DNA of 64,000 bases from the NCBI RefSeq assembly GCF_001514235.1, contig NZ_KQ948929.1:14208-78207 (forward strand). Direction: 5' to 3'. Below the pieces are notes generated by a model. The model was not told the DNA's origin, did not search any database, and saw nothing but the letters and a program-made list of their open reading frames with translations. Source of the stretch: Streptomyces caeruleatus (GTDB lineage: Bacteria; Actinomycetota; Actinomycetes; Streptomycetales; Streptomycetaceae). Below are positions 16,581 through 24,936 of the stretch, one piece after another; position 1 is the stretch's first letter; the number at the start of each line of letters is the position of its first letter. The position numbers were made by a program, and so were the translations under genes.

Positions 16581-17665
16581 CAGAGGACCACCACCGAGCG
16601 CAGCACGTCGCCGTGGTGCATTCGCTCGAAGGCCTTCTCGACCTCGTCCAGCGCGATGGTCTCCGTGACGAAGGCGTCCAGGTCGAGCCGGCCCTGGAGG
16701 TAGAGGTCGATGAGCATCGGGAAGTCCCGGCTGGGGAGGCAGTCGCCGTACCAGGAGGACTTCAGCGAACCGCCCCGGCCGAAGACGTCCAGCAGTGGCA
16801 GTTCGAGCTTCATCTCCGGGGTGGGTACGCCGACCAGGACGACGGTGCCGGCGAGGTCGCGGGCGTAGAAGGCCTGCTGGTACGTCTCCGGGCGGCCGAC
16901 CGCCTCGATGACGACGTCGGCGCCGTGGCCGCCGGTCAGCTCACGGATCGCCTCGACCGCGTCGGACTCCTTGGAGTTGACGGTGTGGGTCGCGCCCAGC
17001 TTCGAGGCCGTCTCCAGCTTGCGGTCGTCGATGTCGACCGCGATGACCTTCGCCGCGCCCGCCAGGTTCGCCCCGGCGATCGCGGCGGCCCCGACACCGC
17101 CGCAGCCGATGACGGCGACCGAGTCGCCCCGGCCGACGTTGCCGGTGTTGATGGCCGCGCCGATGCCCGCCATCACGCCGCACCCCAGCAGCCCGGCGGC
17201 GGCCGCGGAAGCGGTCGGGTCGACCTTGGTGCACTGCCCGGCCGCGACCAGCGTCTTCTCCGCGAAGGCGCCGACGCCCAGGGCCGGCGACAACTCGGTG
17301 CCGTCCAGCAAGGTCATCTTCTGCTTGGCGTTGTGGGTGTTGAAGCAGTACCACGACTCCCCGCGCAGACAGGCCCGGCACTGGCCGCACACCGCACGCC
17401 AGTTGAGGATCACGAAGTCGCCGGGTGCGACATCGGTGACCCCCTCCCCCACCGACTCCACGATGCCCGCGGCCTCATGGCCCAGCAGGAACGGGAAGTC
17501 GTCGTTGATGCCGCCCTCTCGATAGTGCAGATCGGTGTGACAGACCCCGCAGGCCTCGATCTTCACCAGCGCCTCACCCGGACCCGGGTCGGGCACGATG
17601 ATCGTCTCCAGGCTGACGGGGGCGCCCTTGCCCCGCGCGACGACAGCACGGACCTGGTGCGTCAT
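16580..17665 (-). CDS. mscR: S-(hydroxymethyl)mycothiol dehydrogenase / mycothiol-dependent formaldehyde dehydrogenase
   Basis: A 361-residue zinc alcohol dehydrogenase of the class III/MscR type that oxidises the formaldehyde-mycothiol adduct. Catalytic zinc ligands lie in GVCHTDLHYREG and LLGHEAAG, the structural zinc in CGQCRACLRGESWYC, and the NAD fold in GCGGVGAAAIAGA. The ATG at 17665 has GAGGAG just upstream and a twin operator pair at 17702-17737. Formaldehyde is released by the Rieske oxygenase and by flavin demethylases working without folate, which explains its place in this regulon. The mycothiol cofactor is inferred from the actinobacterial setting. Confidence 0.88.
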   Translation of the reverse strand: MTHQVRAVVARGKGAPVSLETIIVPDPGPGEALVKIEACGVCHTDLHYREGGINDDFPFLLGHEAAGIVESVGEGVTDVAPGDFVILNWRAVCGQCRACLRGESWYCFNTHNAKQKMTLLDGTELSPALGVGAFAEKTLVAAGQCTKVDPTASAAAAGLLGCGVMAGIGAAINTGNVGRGDSVAVIGCGGVGAAAIAGANLAGAAKVIAVDIDDRKLETASKLGATHTVNSKESDAVEAIRELTGGHGADVVIEAVGRPETYQQAFYARDLAGTVVLVGVPTPEMKLELPLLDVFGRGGSLKSSWYGDCLPSRDFPMLIDLYLQGRLDLDAFVTETIALDEVEKAFERMHHGDVLRSVVVL

Positions 17666-17701
17666 GGCCACTCCTCGGCTGGTTCGAGACTTGAAACTGA
17701 T

Positions 17702-17737
17702 GTTGCTCATTACGGCACACATCTCATGTGCCGCAAC
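17702..17737 (-). promoter_or_regulatory. Twin operators and promoter of mscR
   Basis: Site a GTTGCTCATTACGGCAC (17702-17718) and site b ATCTCATGTGCCGCAAC (17721-17737), offset 19 bp. On the minus strand TTGCGG and TAATGA are 18 bp apart. Confidence 0.75.
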
Positions 17738-17823
17738 ACAGCATGGTTGAGCGCCGACTGAGGGTCAAGGAGCGCGACGAGGTTCCCTCAGCCGGGCCGG
17801 ACCGCGGTCCGAGCAGCGAGAAC

Positions 17824-17872
17824 GCCCGGCGGGGCCGTGGCCGACCAGGTCGGTGCCACGGCCCCGCCGGGC
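17824..17872 (-). terminator. 18-bp stem-loop downstream of the BCCT remnant
   Basis: Arms 17824-17841 and 17855-17872 are perfect complements around a 13-nt loop. It lies 17 bp past the stop of the truncated transporter frame and is probably that gene's original terminator. Confidence 0.75.
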
Positions 17873-17888
17873 GAGGAGCCCTCCGGCC

Positions 17889-18212
17889 TCAGCGAGCTGC
17901 GGAGGAGGGGGACTGCGTCGGTTGCGACGACTCCTGGGACTGGGACTGCGCGTCCTCCGTGCCGTCGTTGCACGCGACGGGGCCGATGCGGAGTTCGAAG
18001 TCGCCGTCGTACTTCTCGTGGCCGGCGATGACAGCCGTTTCGATGGCCTCCTTGCCTATGCGCCCGCGGATGATGAGCGGGTCCTGGCGCAGATCGCGGG
18101 TGAGCGCGACACACAGACCGACCATCACCAGGGTGAAGGGGGCCGCCGCCAGGATGGTGAGGTTCTGCAGTCCGGTGAGCGCGTCACCCTTGCCGCCGCC
18201 GATGAGCAGCAA
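17889..18212 (-). pseudogene. C-terminal remnant of a BCCT-family choline/betaine transporter
   Basis: A 107-codon frame whose first half, GDALTGLQNLTILAAAPFTLVMVGLC, matches the last membrane segment of BCCT (BetT-like) carriers, followed by a charged cytoplasmic tail (ALTRDLRQDPLIIRG, EKYDGDFELRIGPV). BCCT carriers have about 12 membrane spans and over 500 residues. The upstream 400 bp show no matching frame, so everything before the last span is missing. The terminator after it is intact. It likely imported choline or betaine for this island before truncation. Confidence 0.65.
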
Positions 18213-18647
18213 GTCCGTCCAGCAGGAGGTCCCCGAGTTCGAAGAAGGCGTCGCAGGCGGTCAGGCCGGTGCTCTCCAGAAGAGCCCCGGACCGGACCGC
18301 GTCAACGGTCACCCCACGACCGGGGCGGCGAACTGCCCGTTGAGCGCCCGGAAGGACGCCAGTCCGCACACCTTCCTCGATCCAGTGACGCCTGCCTGAG
18401 ACGCTGCGTCTGCGTCTGCGTCTGCTTCGCGACGCTCGCGGATGATGATCTCTTCAGGTCACGCGCTGTGTGCGGGTGGCGCTGAGCAGCATCGCCACAG
18501 AATTTCGTCGATCACTTGTCGATGATCGCGGCACCGAGCGCAAGGCCGGGGCCGGGGCCCACGCCGGCCGTGCCGGGAGGCCATGTGCACCTGTTCCGGT
18601 AGGGCGGTGTCTCGGGGTCCTGGCAGCGTGAACGGGCGGTCCGGGGT
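18213..18647. other. Gene-free stretch
   Basis: No reading frame here has family-like composition. It contains a short CTGCGT repeat near 18402-18424. The missing part of the BCCT gene would be expected here but is not recognisable. Confidence 0.5.
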
Positions 18648-19337
18648 TCAGGATGATCCGGTGCTGTAGCGGCTGAGCATGAGGGCGACGGCTTCGTCCA
18701 CGATCGCTGCGTCGGTGGGGTTGGGCGGGACGAAGTCGGTCCGTACGAGTTGGGGCCACAGGAACTGGCTGCAGATCATGCCGAGGAACTGTTCGGCCAC
18801 TTCGGATGCCGGCTGCGGCTGTCCGTCGGCCGAACGGAAGTCGAGTGTGCCGGCCTGTGCTTCGGCGTCGAGGTAGTCGCGGAGCCGGTCGAAGAAGGGT
18901 CCGCGGTCGATGGCGAAGCCGGTGCCGACGATGTCGGCGAGTTCCGGCATCTGGGGAAGTTCGGTGATGATGAGGCGGCACAGCGCCGCCGTGCCGGGCC
19001 GTGCGACCAGGCAGGCGTAGTCGCGGCCGATGTGGTCCAGACCGTACCGGGGATCACCGGGCGGGGGCGGTTCGGCGTACTCCACATCCAGCTGCCACTG
19101 TTCGGAGGTGACGGCCGCGAACAGCGCGGCCTTGGAGGGGTAGCGCTTGAAGAGGGTGCCGGTGGAGACGCGGGCCTCCTTGGCGATCTGGGCCAGGGAG
19201 GTCTTGTCGTATCCCCGGGCGAGGAAGAGGTCGCGGGCGGCGCGGATGATGCGCGCGCGGTTCTCCGCCTTGATCTGCGCGTGATACCCGGCCTGGCACG
19301 TATCGCCTCCGGTTTCCGCTCGGCCCGCCGCCGACAT
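18648..19337 (-). CDS. TetR-family regulator
   Basis: A 229-residue TetR protein. The DNA-binding domain spans about residues 24-72 (RARIIRAARDLFLARGYDKTSLAQIAKEARVSTG, written in pieces: helix-turn-helix at LAQIAKEARVSTGTLFKRY). The ligand domain resembles the C-terminal TetR_C type with a PFFDRLRDYLDAE segment. The ATG at 19337 follows GAGGGG. It lies 47 bp downstream of a short-chain dehydrogenase on the same strand and probably represses it through the twin repeats at 20173-20241. Confidence 0.85.
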   Translation of the reverse strand: MSAAGRAETGGDTCQAGYHAQIKAENRARIIRAARDLFLARGYDKTSLAQIAKEARVSTGTLFKRYPSKAALFAAVTSEQWQLDVEYAEPPPPGDPRYGLDHIGRDYACLVARPGTAALCRLIITELPQMPELADIVGTGFAIDRGPFFDRLRDYLDAEAQAGTLDFRSADGQPQPASEVAEQFLGMICSQFLWPQLVRTDFVPPNPTDAAIVDEAVALMLSRYSTGSS

Positions 19338-19384
19338 ACCCACGCCCCTCGCCCCTCGCCCGTCTCGCGGCCGCGTCCTCGCTG

Positions 19385-20146
19385 TCAGAGGACGGTCTGG
19401 CCTCCGTCCAGGATAAGGTCCTGGCCGACAGCGAAGGCGGAGGCATCGGAGGCCAGGTACACCACGGCTTCCGCGACCTCCTCGGGCAGACCCATGCGTC
19501 CCAGCGGGATGGTGGAGCTGATCCCCTCCACCACCGCCGCCTGCACCGCGGGGTCCTCGATCCCGAGCTTGGAGGCGGAGTACAGCGGGGTGTCCACCGG
19601 CCCGGGGCTGACCGCGTTGAACCGGATGCCGTGCGAGGTGAGCAGGTCCGCGTTCCACGATCGCATCAAGGAGGAGACGGCCGCCTTCGTCGCTGCGTAG
19701 GCGTTCGAATGCCCGTAGCCGCCGTGCGCGCTGTTGGACGCATTGAGGATGACCGAGGACGGGTTGGCCAGCACGGGCACCAGGGCCTGGGTGAGGAAGA
19801 AGACGCTCTTGACGTTGATGTCGAAGAGCCGGTCGTAGCTGTCCTCCGTGTGGTCCTCGAACGGCCGCCAGTCCGAGACGCCGGCGTTCAGGAAAGCCAC
19901 GTCCAGCTCCCCGAAGTGCTCACGCACCTGCTTGGCCAGGCCGCGCTGCGCATCGAGATCCCGTGCGTCGGCCTGCACCACCGGCACCTTCTCCCCGAGG
20001 ATCTGCCGCGCCCTGTCGATGCTGGCCGGGGTCACGCCCGTGACCAGTACGTCGGCCCCCTCCGCGATGAAACGCTGGGCGGTCTCCAGACCGATCCCGC
20101 TCGTGCCGCCGGTGATGAGGGCGCGCTTGCCCGTAAGACGAGTCAT
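19385..20146 (-). CDS. Short-chain dehydrogenase/reductase (classical SDR)
   Basis: A 253-residue classical SDR. The cofactor motif TGGTSGIG is at residues 13-20, the NAG motif at FLNAGVSD, the catalytic Ser in NASNSAHGG, and Tyr/Lys in YAATK. The C-terminal LDGGQTVL ending is typical. Substrate unknown. It leads an operon with the TetR gene, a common arrangement for a self-regulated detoxification or solvent-response SDR. Confidence 0.85.
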   Translation of the reverse strand: MTRLTGKRALITGGTSGIGLETAQRFIAEGADVLVTGVTPASIDRARQILGEKVPVVQADARDLDAQRGLAKQVREHFGELDVAFLNAGVSDWRPFEDHTEDSYDRLFDINVKSVFFLTQALVPVLANPSSVILNASNSAHGGYGHSNAYAATKAAVSSLMRSWNADLLTSHGIRFNAVSPGPVDTPLYSASKLGIEDPAVQAAVVEGISSTIPLGRMGLPEEVAEAVVYLASDASAFAVGQDLILDGGQTVL

Positions 20147-20172
20147 GTTCGTTGGTCCTTACCGAGACGTAA

Positions 20173-20241
20173 GGTAAGTCGATGGACTCACCACCCGAAG
20201 GTAACCCTCGCACCCCCTGACGGCAAGTCGATCCACTTACC
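20173..20241 (-). promoter_or_regulatory. Two copies of a 20-bp inverted repeat, probable TetR operators
   Basis: GGTAAGTCGATGGACTCACC (20173-20192) and GGCAAGTCGATCCACTTACC (20222-20241). Each is an imperfect palindrome with GGTAAGT-type arms, 49 bp apart, directly upstream of the SDR-TetR operon. Confidence 0.65.
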
Positions 20242-21162
20242 ATTGGCCGGCCGGAGCGCTACGGCCATACCGCTGGGCGGCCATGCGAGCCCCGCAGCGC
20301 GTCCGCGGTCAGGAGGCCGTCCCCGCCCGACGACGCCTTCGAGCTGCGCGGGGCGCAGGCGGGTGCGTGCGGACAGGGGCGAGCCCTTGCGCAGGGCGCT
20401 GACGAGCGAGGGCTCGCCGTTCGCGGGGAAGCTCTTCACGGGGCCCGTCGCCGCCGGGGCAGCGGGGGCGACCTGAGACCCTGCCGTCAGCGGGTTCCCT
20501 GCCTCGCCACGCCGACCTGCCCGGGAAAGCCGGTGAAACTCGCGGGCCCGAGCACGCCGGCTGATCATCACAACGGGACACGACCGACGCGGCACACAGC
20601 GAGTGCGGCACGACACCGGTCCAGGCCTCAGCAGCGAGATGTCGGCGATTACGTCCCGCACGTCACGCGGCTGCAGCCTCGACAAAAGATCTTGGCGCCC
20701 GCTCGACTCCCATCGAAAAGAGGCCAATTGCCCGGGAGTCGCGGGCACGTTCGGGTGTAGCGGATAAAGCCGACGGAATCCCAGGTCGCGGCCCGTATCG
20801 CCCTCACCGGTGACCTGTTGAGGCTCGCCGGGTTGGAACCAGCCGTGACTGCACGACGGCCGGCAGCGGCGCGTATGGGATGACTCCGAAGCGGAGACGA
20901 CGGACCGTGACGGCTTCACCACGCCGGGGAACACGACCCGAAGCGTGGACCGTCGCGGCTGCGGCGCTGGACACCACACTGCGCTACGAGGGCCGCGAAC
21001 CCTGCGGCTGCGGCAAGGAACCCGATTCCCGCCCGAATCGGGACTCCTCGCGCCGGATGCTCGGACACGAAGACCCACAGGCACCCGCATGGCTGACGCG
21101 CCGCTCCACACCCTGCACACGACCAGAAGCCGCACACGCCCCCTGGCGCGACGGCACTCACC
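20242..21162. other. Long stretch without a convincing gene
   Basis: About 920 bp. Several open frames exist on both strands, but they have basic, proline/arginine-rich translations with no family signature, typical of high-GC noise. I see no RNA gene or mobile-element end. Confidence 0.5.
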
Positions 21163-21672
21163 TCACTCGGCGGGCCTCAGACGAAAAGCGGGGCCGGGGA
21201 TGCTCTCGATGTCTTCCGGCTGCACGGCGTGGCCCTGGTCGCAGCGGATCTGGGCGTCAACGTGCGCGCCGCATCCACGGTGCCTGGAGAGCATGGCCGG
21301 GCCCTCCGGGTCGGCGCTGTAGCGGTCGCCCCACTGCAGGAGCCCCATCACGGCCGGGACCAGATCCATGCCCTTGGGCGTGATCACGTACTTCGGCCGG
21401 CTCCGCGAGCCCGGCTCCTTGTAGGTCTCGGCGGCCAGGATCCCTTCCTCGACGAGCATCCGAAGTCGCGCCGCGAGGAGGTTGCGAGGACAGCCGAGGA
21501 CGCGTTCGAACTCGCTGAAACGGGACGAGCCGTACCAGACCTCGCGCAGGATCAGGATCGTCCACTTCTCGCCCACGACCTCAAGGGTCCGGGCGATCGA
21601 GCAGTTCGACGTGTCCCGGTCGAGACGGGGGTCCACGCCGGCGTCCTGCAGAGCTTCGGTCGTTGCGTCCAT
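21163..21672 (-). CDS. HxlR-family transcriptional regulator
   Basis: A 169-residue HxlR winged-helix protein. The core spans roughly residues 22-115, with the family hallmarks ARTLEVVGEKWTILILRE and SRFSEFERVLGCPRNLLAARLRMLVEEGIL, then PKYVITPKGMDLVPAVMGLLQWGDR. A C-terminal extension carries CGAHVDAQIRCDQGH. It diverges from a quinone-reductase-like gene, with the probable operator at 21692-21715 between them. Confidence 0.9.
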   Translation of the reverse strand: MDATTEALQDAGVDPRLDRDTSNCSIARTLEVVGEKWTILILREVWYGSSRFSEFERVLGCPRNLLAARLRMLVEEGILAAETYKEPGSRSRPKYVITPKGMDLVPAVMGLLQWGDRYSADPEGPAMLSRHRGCGAHVDAQIRCDQGHAVQPEDIESIPGPAFRLRPAE

Positions 21673-21691
21673 GGGGTGATTCTAACCTCAT

Positions 21692-21715
21692 CTGAGTTTA
21701 CTTTTCTATACCCAG
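21692..21715. promoter_or_regulatory. Probable HxlR operator, copy A
   Basis: CTGAGT-N12-ACCCAG between divergent hxlR and the oxidoreductase gene. The surrounding ~68 bp recur 3,140 bp downstream with about 57 matches, where the arms are perfect (CTGAGT/ACTCAG). Confidence 0.6.
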
Positions 21716-21832
21716 CCAGTAACGTCGCACCCGGCACATCAACCCGGCCGCACACGAGACACGGGCGCGCAGGGGGACCCGCCCGAGGAATCGCATCAGC
21801 CACCGAAACACCCGCGCAGAGAGGCGGCCGCC

Positions 21833-22846
21833 ATGAAGGCATTCGTCGTCGAGAAGTACGGCAAGGACGGCGTCCGCGCCGCAGACGTACCCGAGCCCGC
21901 CGTCGGAGACCGTGACGTCCTGGTCAGAGTGAGCGCCGCCAGCATCAACCCGCTGGACAAAATGGTCCGCAACGGGGAGTTCAAGCAACTCCTGAAGTAC
22001 AAGCGCCCGTTCGTGCTCGGCCACGACGTGGCGGGCGTCGTGACGCGGGTCGGCTCCGCCGTACGCGGCTTCGAGGTCGGCGACGAGGTCTACGCCCGTC
22101 CGCGCGACCTGCGGGTAGGAGGCTTCGCGGAGTTCATCGCGATCGACGCGGACGACGTCGCGCCCAAACCCGCCTCCCTCACCCTTCAGGAGGCAGCCGC
22201 GGTGCCGTTGGTGGCCCTGACCGCCTGGCAGATCCTCGTCGAGCGCGCGCACGTGAAGCCGGGGCAGAAGGTACTCGTCCACGCCGGTGCCGGAGGCCTC
22301 GGGTCGACGGTCATCCAGCTCGCCAAGCACCTCGGCGCCACGGTGGCGACCACCGCGAACCCCAGGAACGAGGAACTGGTCAGGAGCCTCGGCGCCGACC
22401 TCGTCGTCGACTACTCCAAGGAGGACTTCTCGAAGGTGCTGTCCGGCTACGACCTGGTGCTGGACTCCGTGGGCGGGGCGAACCTCGAGAAGTCGCTGAC
22501 CGTGCTGAAGCCCGGCGGCCTGGCCGTCAGCGTCGTCGGCCCGCCCGACGCCGGTTTCGCCAAGCAACTCGGCGCCCCCGCCGTCCTGGGCCTGGTCATG
22601 AACACCCTCAGCCGCAAGATCCGCAAGCGGGCCAAGGCGCTGGGCGTGCGCTATGAGTTCTTCTTCATGCAGGCCAACGGCTCCCAGCTGCGCAAGCTCG
22701 GCGCCCTCTACGACAGCGGGAAACTCCGCCCCGTCATCGACAGCACCTTCCCCTTCGACCAGACGCTCGAAGCGATGGCGTACGTCGAGCAGGGCCGCAC
22801 CAAGGCCGGCAAGGTCGTGGTCTCCATGGCGCCCGACAACGACTGA
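21833..22846 (+). CDS. NADP-dependent MDR oxidoreductase (quinone reductase-like)
   Basis: A 337-residue zinc-free medium-chain reductase. N-terminal GroES-like fold (MKAFVVEKYGKDGV, LGHDVAGVVTRVG) and a Rossmann half with GAGGLGSTVIQLAKHLGA. There are no Cys/His zinc ligands. It is likely an alkenal or quinone reductase under the divergent HxlR regulator, a pairing usually linked to electrophile stress. Substrate unknown. Confidence 0.87.
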   Translation: MKAFVVEKYGKDGVRAADVPEPAVGDRDVLVRVSAASINPLDKMVRNGEFKQLLKYKRPFVLGHDVAGVVTRVGSAVRGFEVGDEVYARPRDLRVGGFAEFIAIDADDVAPKPASLTLQEAAAVPLVALTAWQILVERAHVKPGQKVLVHAGAGGLGSTVIQLAKHLGATVATTANPRNEELVRSLGADLVVDYSKEDFSKVLSGYDLVLDSVGGANLEKSLTVLKPGGLAVSVVGPPDAGFAKQLGAPAVLGLVMNTLSRKIRKRAKALGVRYEFFFMQANGSQLRKLGALYDSGKLRPVIDSTFPFDQTLEAMAYVEQGRTKAGKVVVSMAPDND

Positions 22847-22902
22847 GACGCGGCCGGCAACAGACCCTCCCTGCCGGCACGGCCACCCAAAGGGGGCACG
22901 AC

Positions 22903-23112
22903 ACCGCCGCAGTCCAAAGGGCGCACACCGCCGCGGTCCAAAGGGCGCCTACGGTCGCGCAGAGCCGCAGTTGTAGAGGTGCGGTGCCATTCGGCACGCC
23001 GTTGCCTCCGGCACAGCGCGGGGCGCGGCACAGCGCGGGGCGCGGCACAGCGCGGGGCGCGGCACAGCGCGGGGCGCGGCACAGCGCGGGGCGCGGCACA
23101 GCGCGGGGCGCG
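22903..23112. repeat. 17-bp minisatellite (six copies) preceded by a 25-bp duplicated segment
   Basis: The unit GCACAGCGCGGGGCGCG starts at 23011, 23028, 23045, 23062, 23079 and 23096 with no visible mismatch. Just upstream, a segment containing GTCCAAAGGGCGC is repeated with a 25-bp period (22903-22950). The unit length is not a multiple of three, and no gene signature crosses it. The perfect copies suggest recent slippage and possible length variation between strains. Confidence 0.9.
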
Positions 23113-23447
23113 TCTTTAGATGCCCGCGCCGAAATGTGCCCTGCCGCCTCAACCCCCGGCAGATCGTTCCCCCGCCACCGCTCGGTCCAGAACACGCGCA
23201 ACCGCGACGACGGTGGCGCGCTGCCGCAGGGGTCGATGAGACCCGACTCTGTACGGACGCAGCCAGACCGCTCGCATCAGCGGCGCACCGGTTGCCATGG
23301 ACCCCTATGACTGCCACATGGCTCCCGCCCCGGTCGAACATCTGCCGCGGCAGTCTGCGGGAGCCATACGCTCCCGATTCGCTGACGCGCGGCCCTCCCG
23401 CCTCCCCCGCACAAAGCAAGGCGATGTCGTGCTCACGGCGGACACGC
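23113..23447. other. Gene-free stretch
   Basis: Between the minisatellite and the hydrolase stop I see no supported gene, RNA or terminator. Confidence 0.5.
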
Positions 23448-24458
23448 TCAGGACGCCGGCGTCCCTCCGCCGAGCGACGCACGTTGCCAGGTGGGAGTGC
23501 GGTCCTTGTCGACCAGGGCGGCACGGACGCCCTCCAGGAAGTCCGGCGTGCGGATGGTCGTGCGCGTGAGGGCGAGTTCGGCGTCGAGGCATTCGCGCAA
23601 TGTGCGCTGTCTGCCTCGGGCCAGCAGGGCGTGAGTGATCTCCAAGCTCTGCGGCGAGGCGGACTCCAGGGCACCCAACGCGGCTGCCGCCCAAGGGGTG
23701 TCGAGGTGACGCAGGCGCTTCTCGATCTCGCCGGGGGTCGGCGCACCGAAAGCCCAGTCCACGTCCCCGCGAACCTCCGCCAATCTGCTCTCCGCCACCG
23801 GGGAACGGCCGGCGAGACGGTTCAGGACGACGTCCACCGGCTCATCGGGGCTGTCGGCCAGGGCGTCCACCACCGTGTCCAGCAGGTCCGCGGAAACGAA
23901 ATGCGTGGCCAGCCCCGCGTACAAGGCATCGGCCGCGTCGATCCGCTGCCCGGTCAGCCCCAGGTACATGCCGATCGAGCCGGGCAGTCTCGGCAGAAAG
24001 TAGCTCGCCCCGATGTCCGGGAAGAACCCGATCCCGGTCTCGGGCATCGCCAGCACCGCGCGTTCGGTGACGACACGGAAGCCACCATGGACGGACAGCC
24101 CCAGACCGCCGCCCATGCACAAACCGTCGATGAGCGACACGACCGGCACGGGATACTCGGCGATCCGGGCGTTGAGCCGGTACTCGGAGGCGAAGAACCG
24201 CTCACTGGCCTCGGCATCGCCCGCGAGGCTGTACTCGCGGATCGTCCGGATGTCCCCACCGGCGCAGAACGCCTTCGTGCTGGTGCTGGCGAGCACCACG
24301 GCGGACAGCGGCGCGTGCTCCCACGAGGCGAGCGCACGGTCGATAGCGGAGACCATGTCTGTGGTCAGGGCGTTGAGCGCCCTGGGCCGGTTCAACAGGA
24401 TGCGGCCGACGCCCCGGTGGACGTGGGCGAGAATCTCGACCCCAGCGGTATCAGGCAT
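23448..24458 (-). CDS. 3-hydroxyisobutyryl-CoA hydrolase-type crotonase
   Basis: A 336-residue enoyl-CoA hydratase/isomerase-family protein of the HIBCH type, longer than simple hydratases (about 260). Oxyanion-hole segments are KAFCAGGDIRTI and IDGLCMGGGLGLS. The acidic active site lies in MPETGIGFFPDIGASYFLPRLPG, diagnostic for HIBCH-like enzymes. It probably hydrolyses 3-hydroxyisobutyryl-CoA in valine breakdown, although no other valine gene is adjacent, so its partners must lie elsewhere. Confidence 0.85.
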   Translation of the reverse strand: MPDTAGVEILAHVHRGVGRILLNRPRALNALTTDMVSAIDRALASWEHAPLSAVVLASTSTKAFCAGGDIRTIREYSLAGDAEASERFFASEYRLNARIAEYPVPVVSLIDGLCMGGGLGLSVHGGFRVVTERAVLAMPETGIGFFPDIGASYFLPRLPGSIGMYLGLTGQRIDAADALYAGLATHFVSADLLDTVVDALADSPDEPVDVVLNRLAGRSPVAESRLAEVRGDVDWAFGAPTPGEIEKRLRHLDTPWAAAALGALESASPQSLEITHALLARGRQRTLRECLDAELALTRTTIRTPDFLEGVRAALVDKDRTPTWQRASLGGGTPAS

Positions 24459-24599
24459 GGCTCGTCATCTCGTCCCCGCGGACCTGGCTGTCGTGGCCAT
24501 CATGTTCCTTAACTCGCCGTCGATGAGCCGTGGGCTTGAGGGACAGGCACCTCAAGCTCCTCGCACACGGCGCGGAGCGCCTCGACGAGCTTACCGGCG

Positions 24600-24780
24600 G
24601 CCACGGCGGGGCTGCGGCACCGCCTTCGCCCCCCGCCCTGGGACGCGTTCGCCGCCGGCACCCCAGGCTCCAGGTCGAACTCATCAGCGCGACACGGCAG
24701 CTCACCCTGCGCCCATCCGGTTTCGATCTTGCTCTCGCCGTCGGCGTTCCCTCCAGCAGCCGCCAGCCCATCCCCGATGC
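24600..24780 (+). pseudogene. Fragment resembling a LysR effector-binding domain
   Basis: A short plus-strand stretch reads LGRVRRRHPRLQVELI followed by SGFDLALAVGVP, the pattern at the start of LysR substrate domains. No winged-helix N-terminus or remainder is present. A weak call based on one motif cluster. Confidence 0.35.
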
Positions 24781-24831
24781 CCCGAAGGGCTTCCTCGCAC
24801 CCATGAGGGTGATCTCGTGATCTCACCGCAT

Positions 24832-24855
24832 CTGAGTTTACTTTCATATACTCAG
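24832..24855. promoter_or_regulatory. Probable HxlR operator, copy B
   Basis: CTGAGT (24832-24837) and ACTCAG (24850-24855) form a perfect 6-bp inverted repeat with a 12-bp spacer. The flanks match copy A at 21692 over about 68 bp. It lies 80-105 bp before the alpha/beta hydrolase start, so that gene may share the HxlR regulator. Confidence 0.6.
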
Positions 24856-24936
24856 CCAGTAGCGTCATGACCGGCACATCGACCCGGCTGCCGCAGGGGA
24901 ACCCAGCACGGCACCCGCCCGAGAAGGAGCACCACC

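Noticed and set aside
20188..21135. Long minus-strand frame in the 20-21 kb gap
   Set aside because: No recognisable family, proline/arginine-rich composition, and it runs over the TetR operator region.
20880..21383. 167-codon plus-strand frame
   Set aside because: Basic low-information translation, antisense to hxlR at its 3' end, no ribosome-binding site.
23010..23112. CRISPR array
   Set aside because: The 17-bp units are directly adjacent with no spacers and no cas genes are near.
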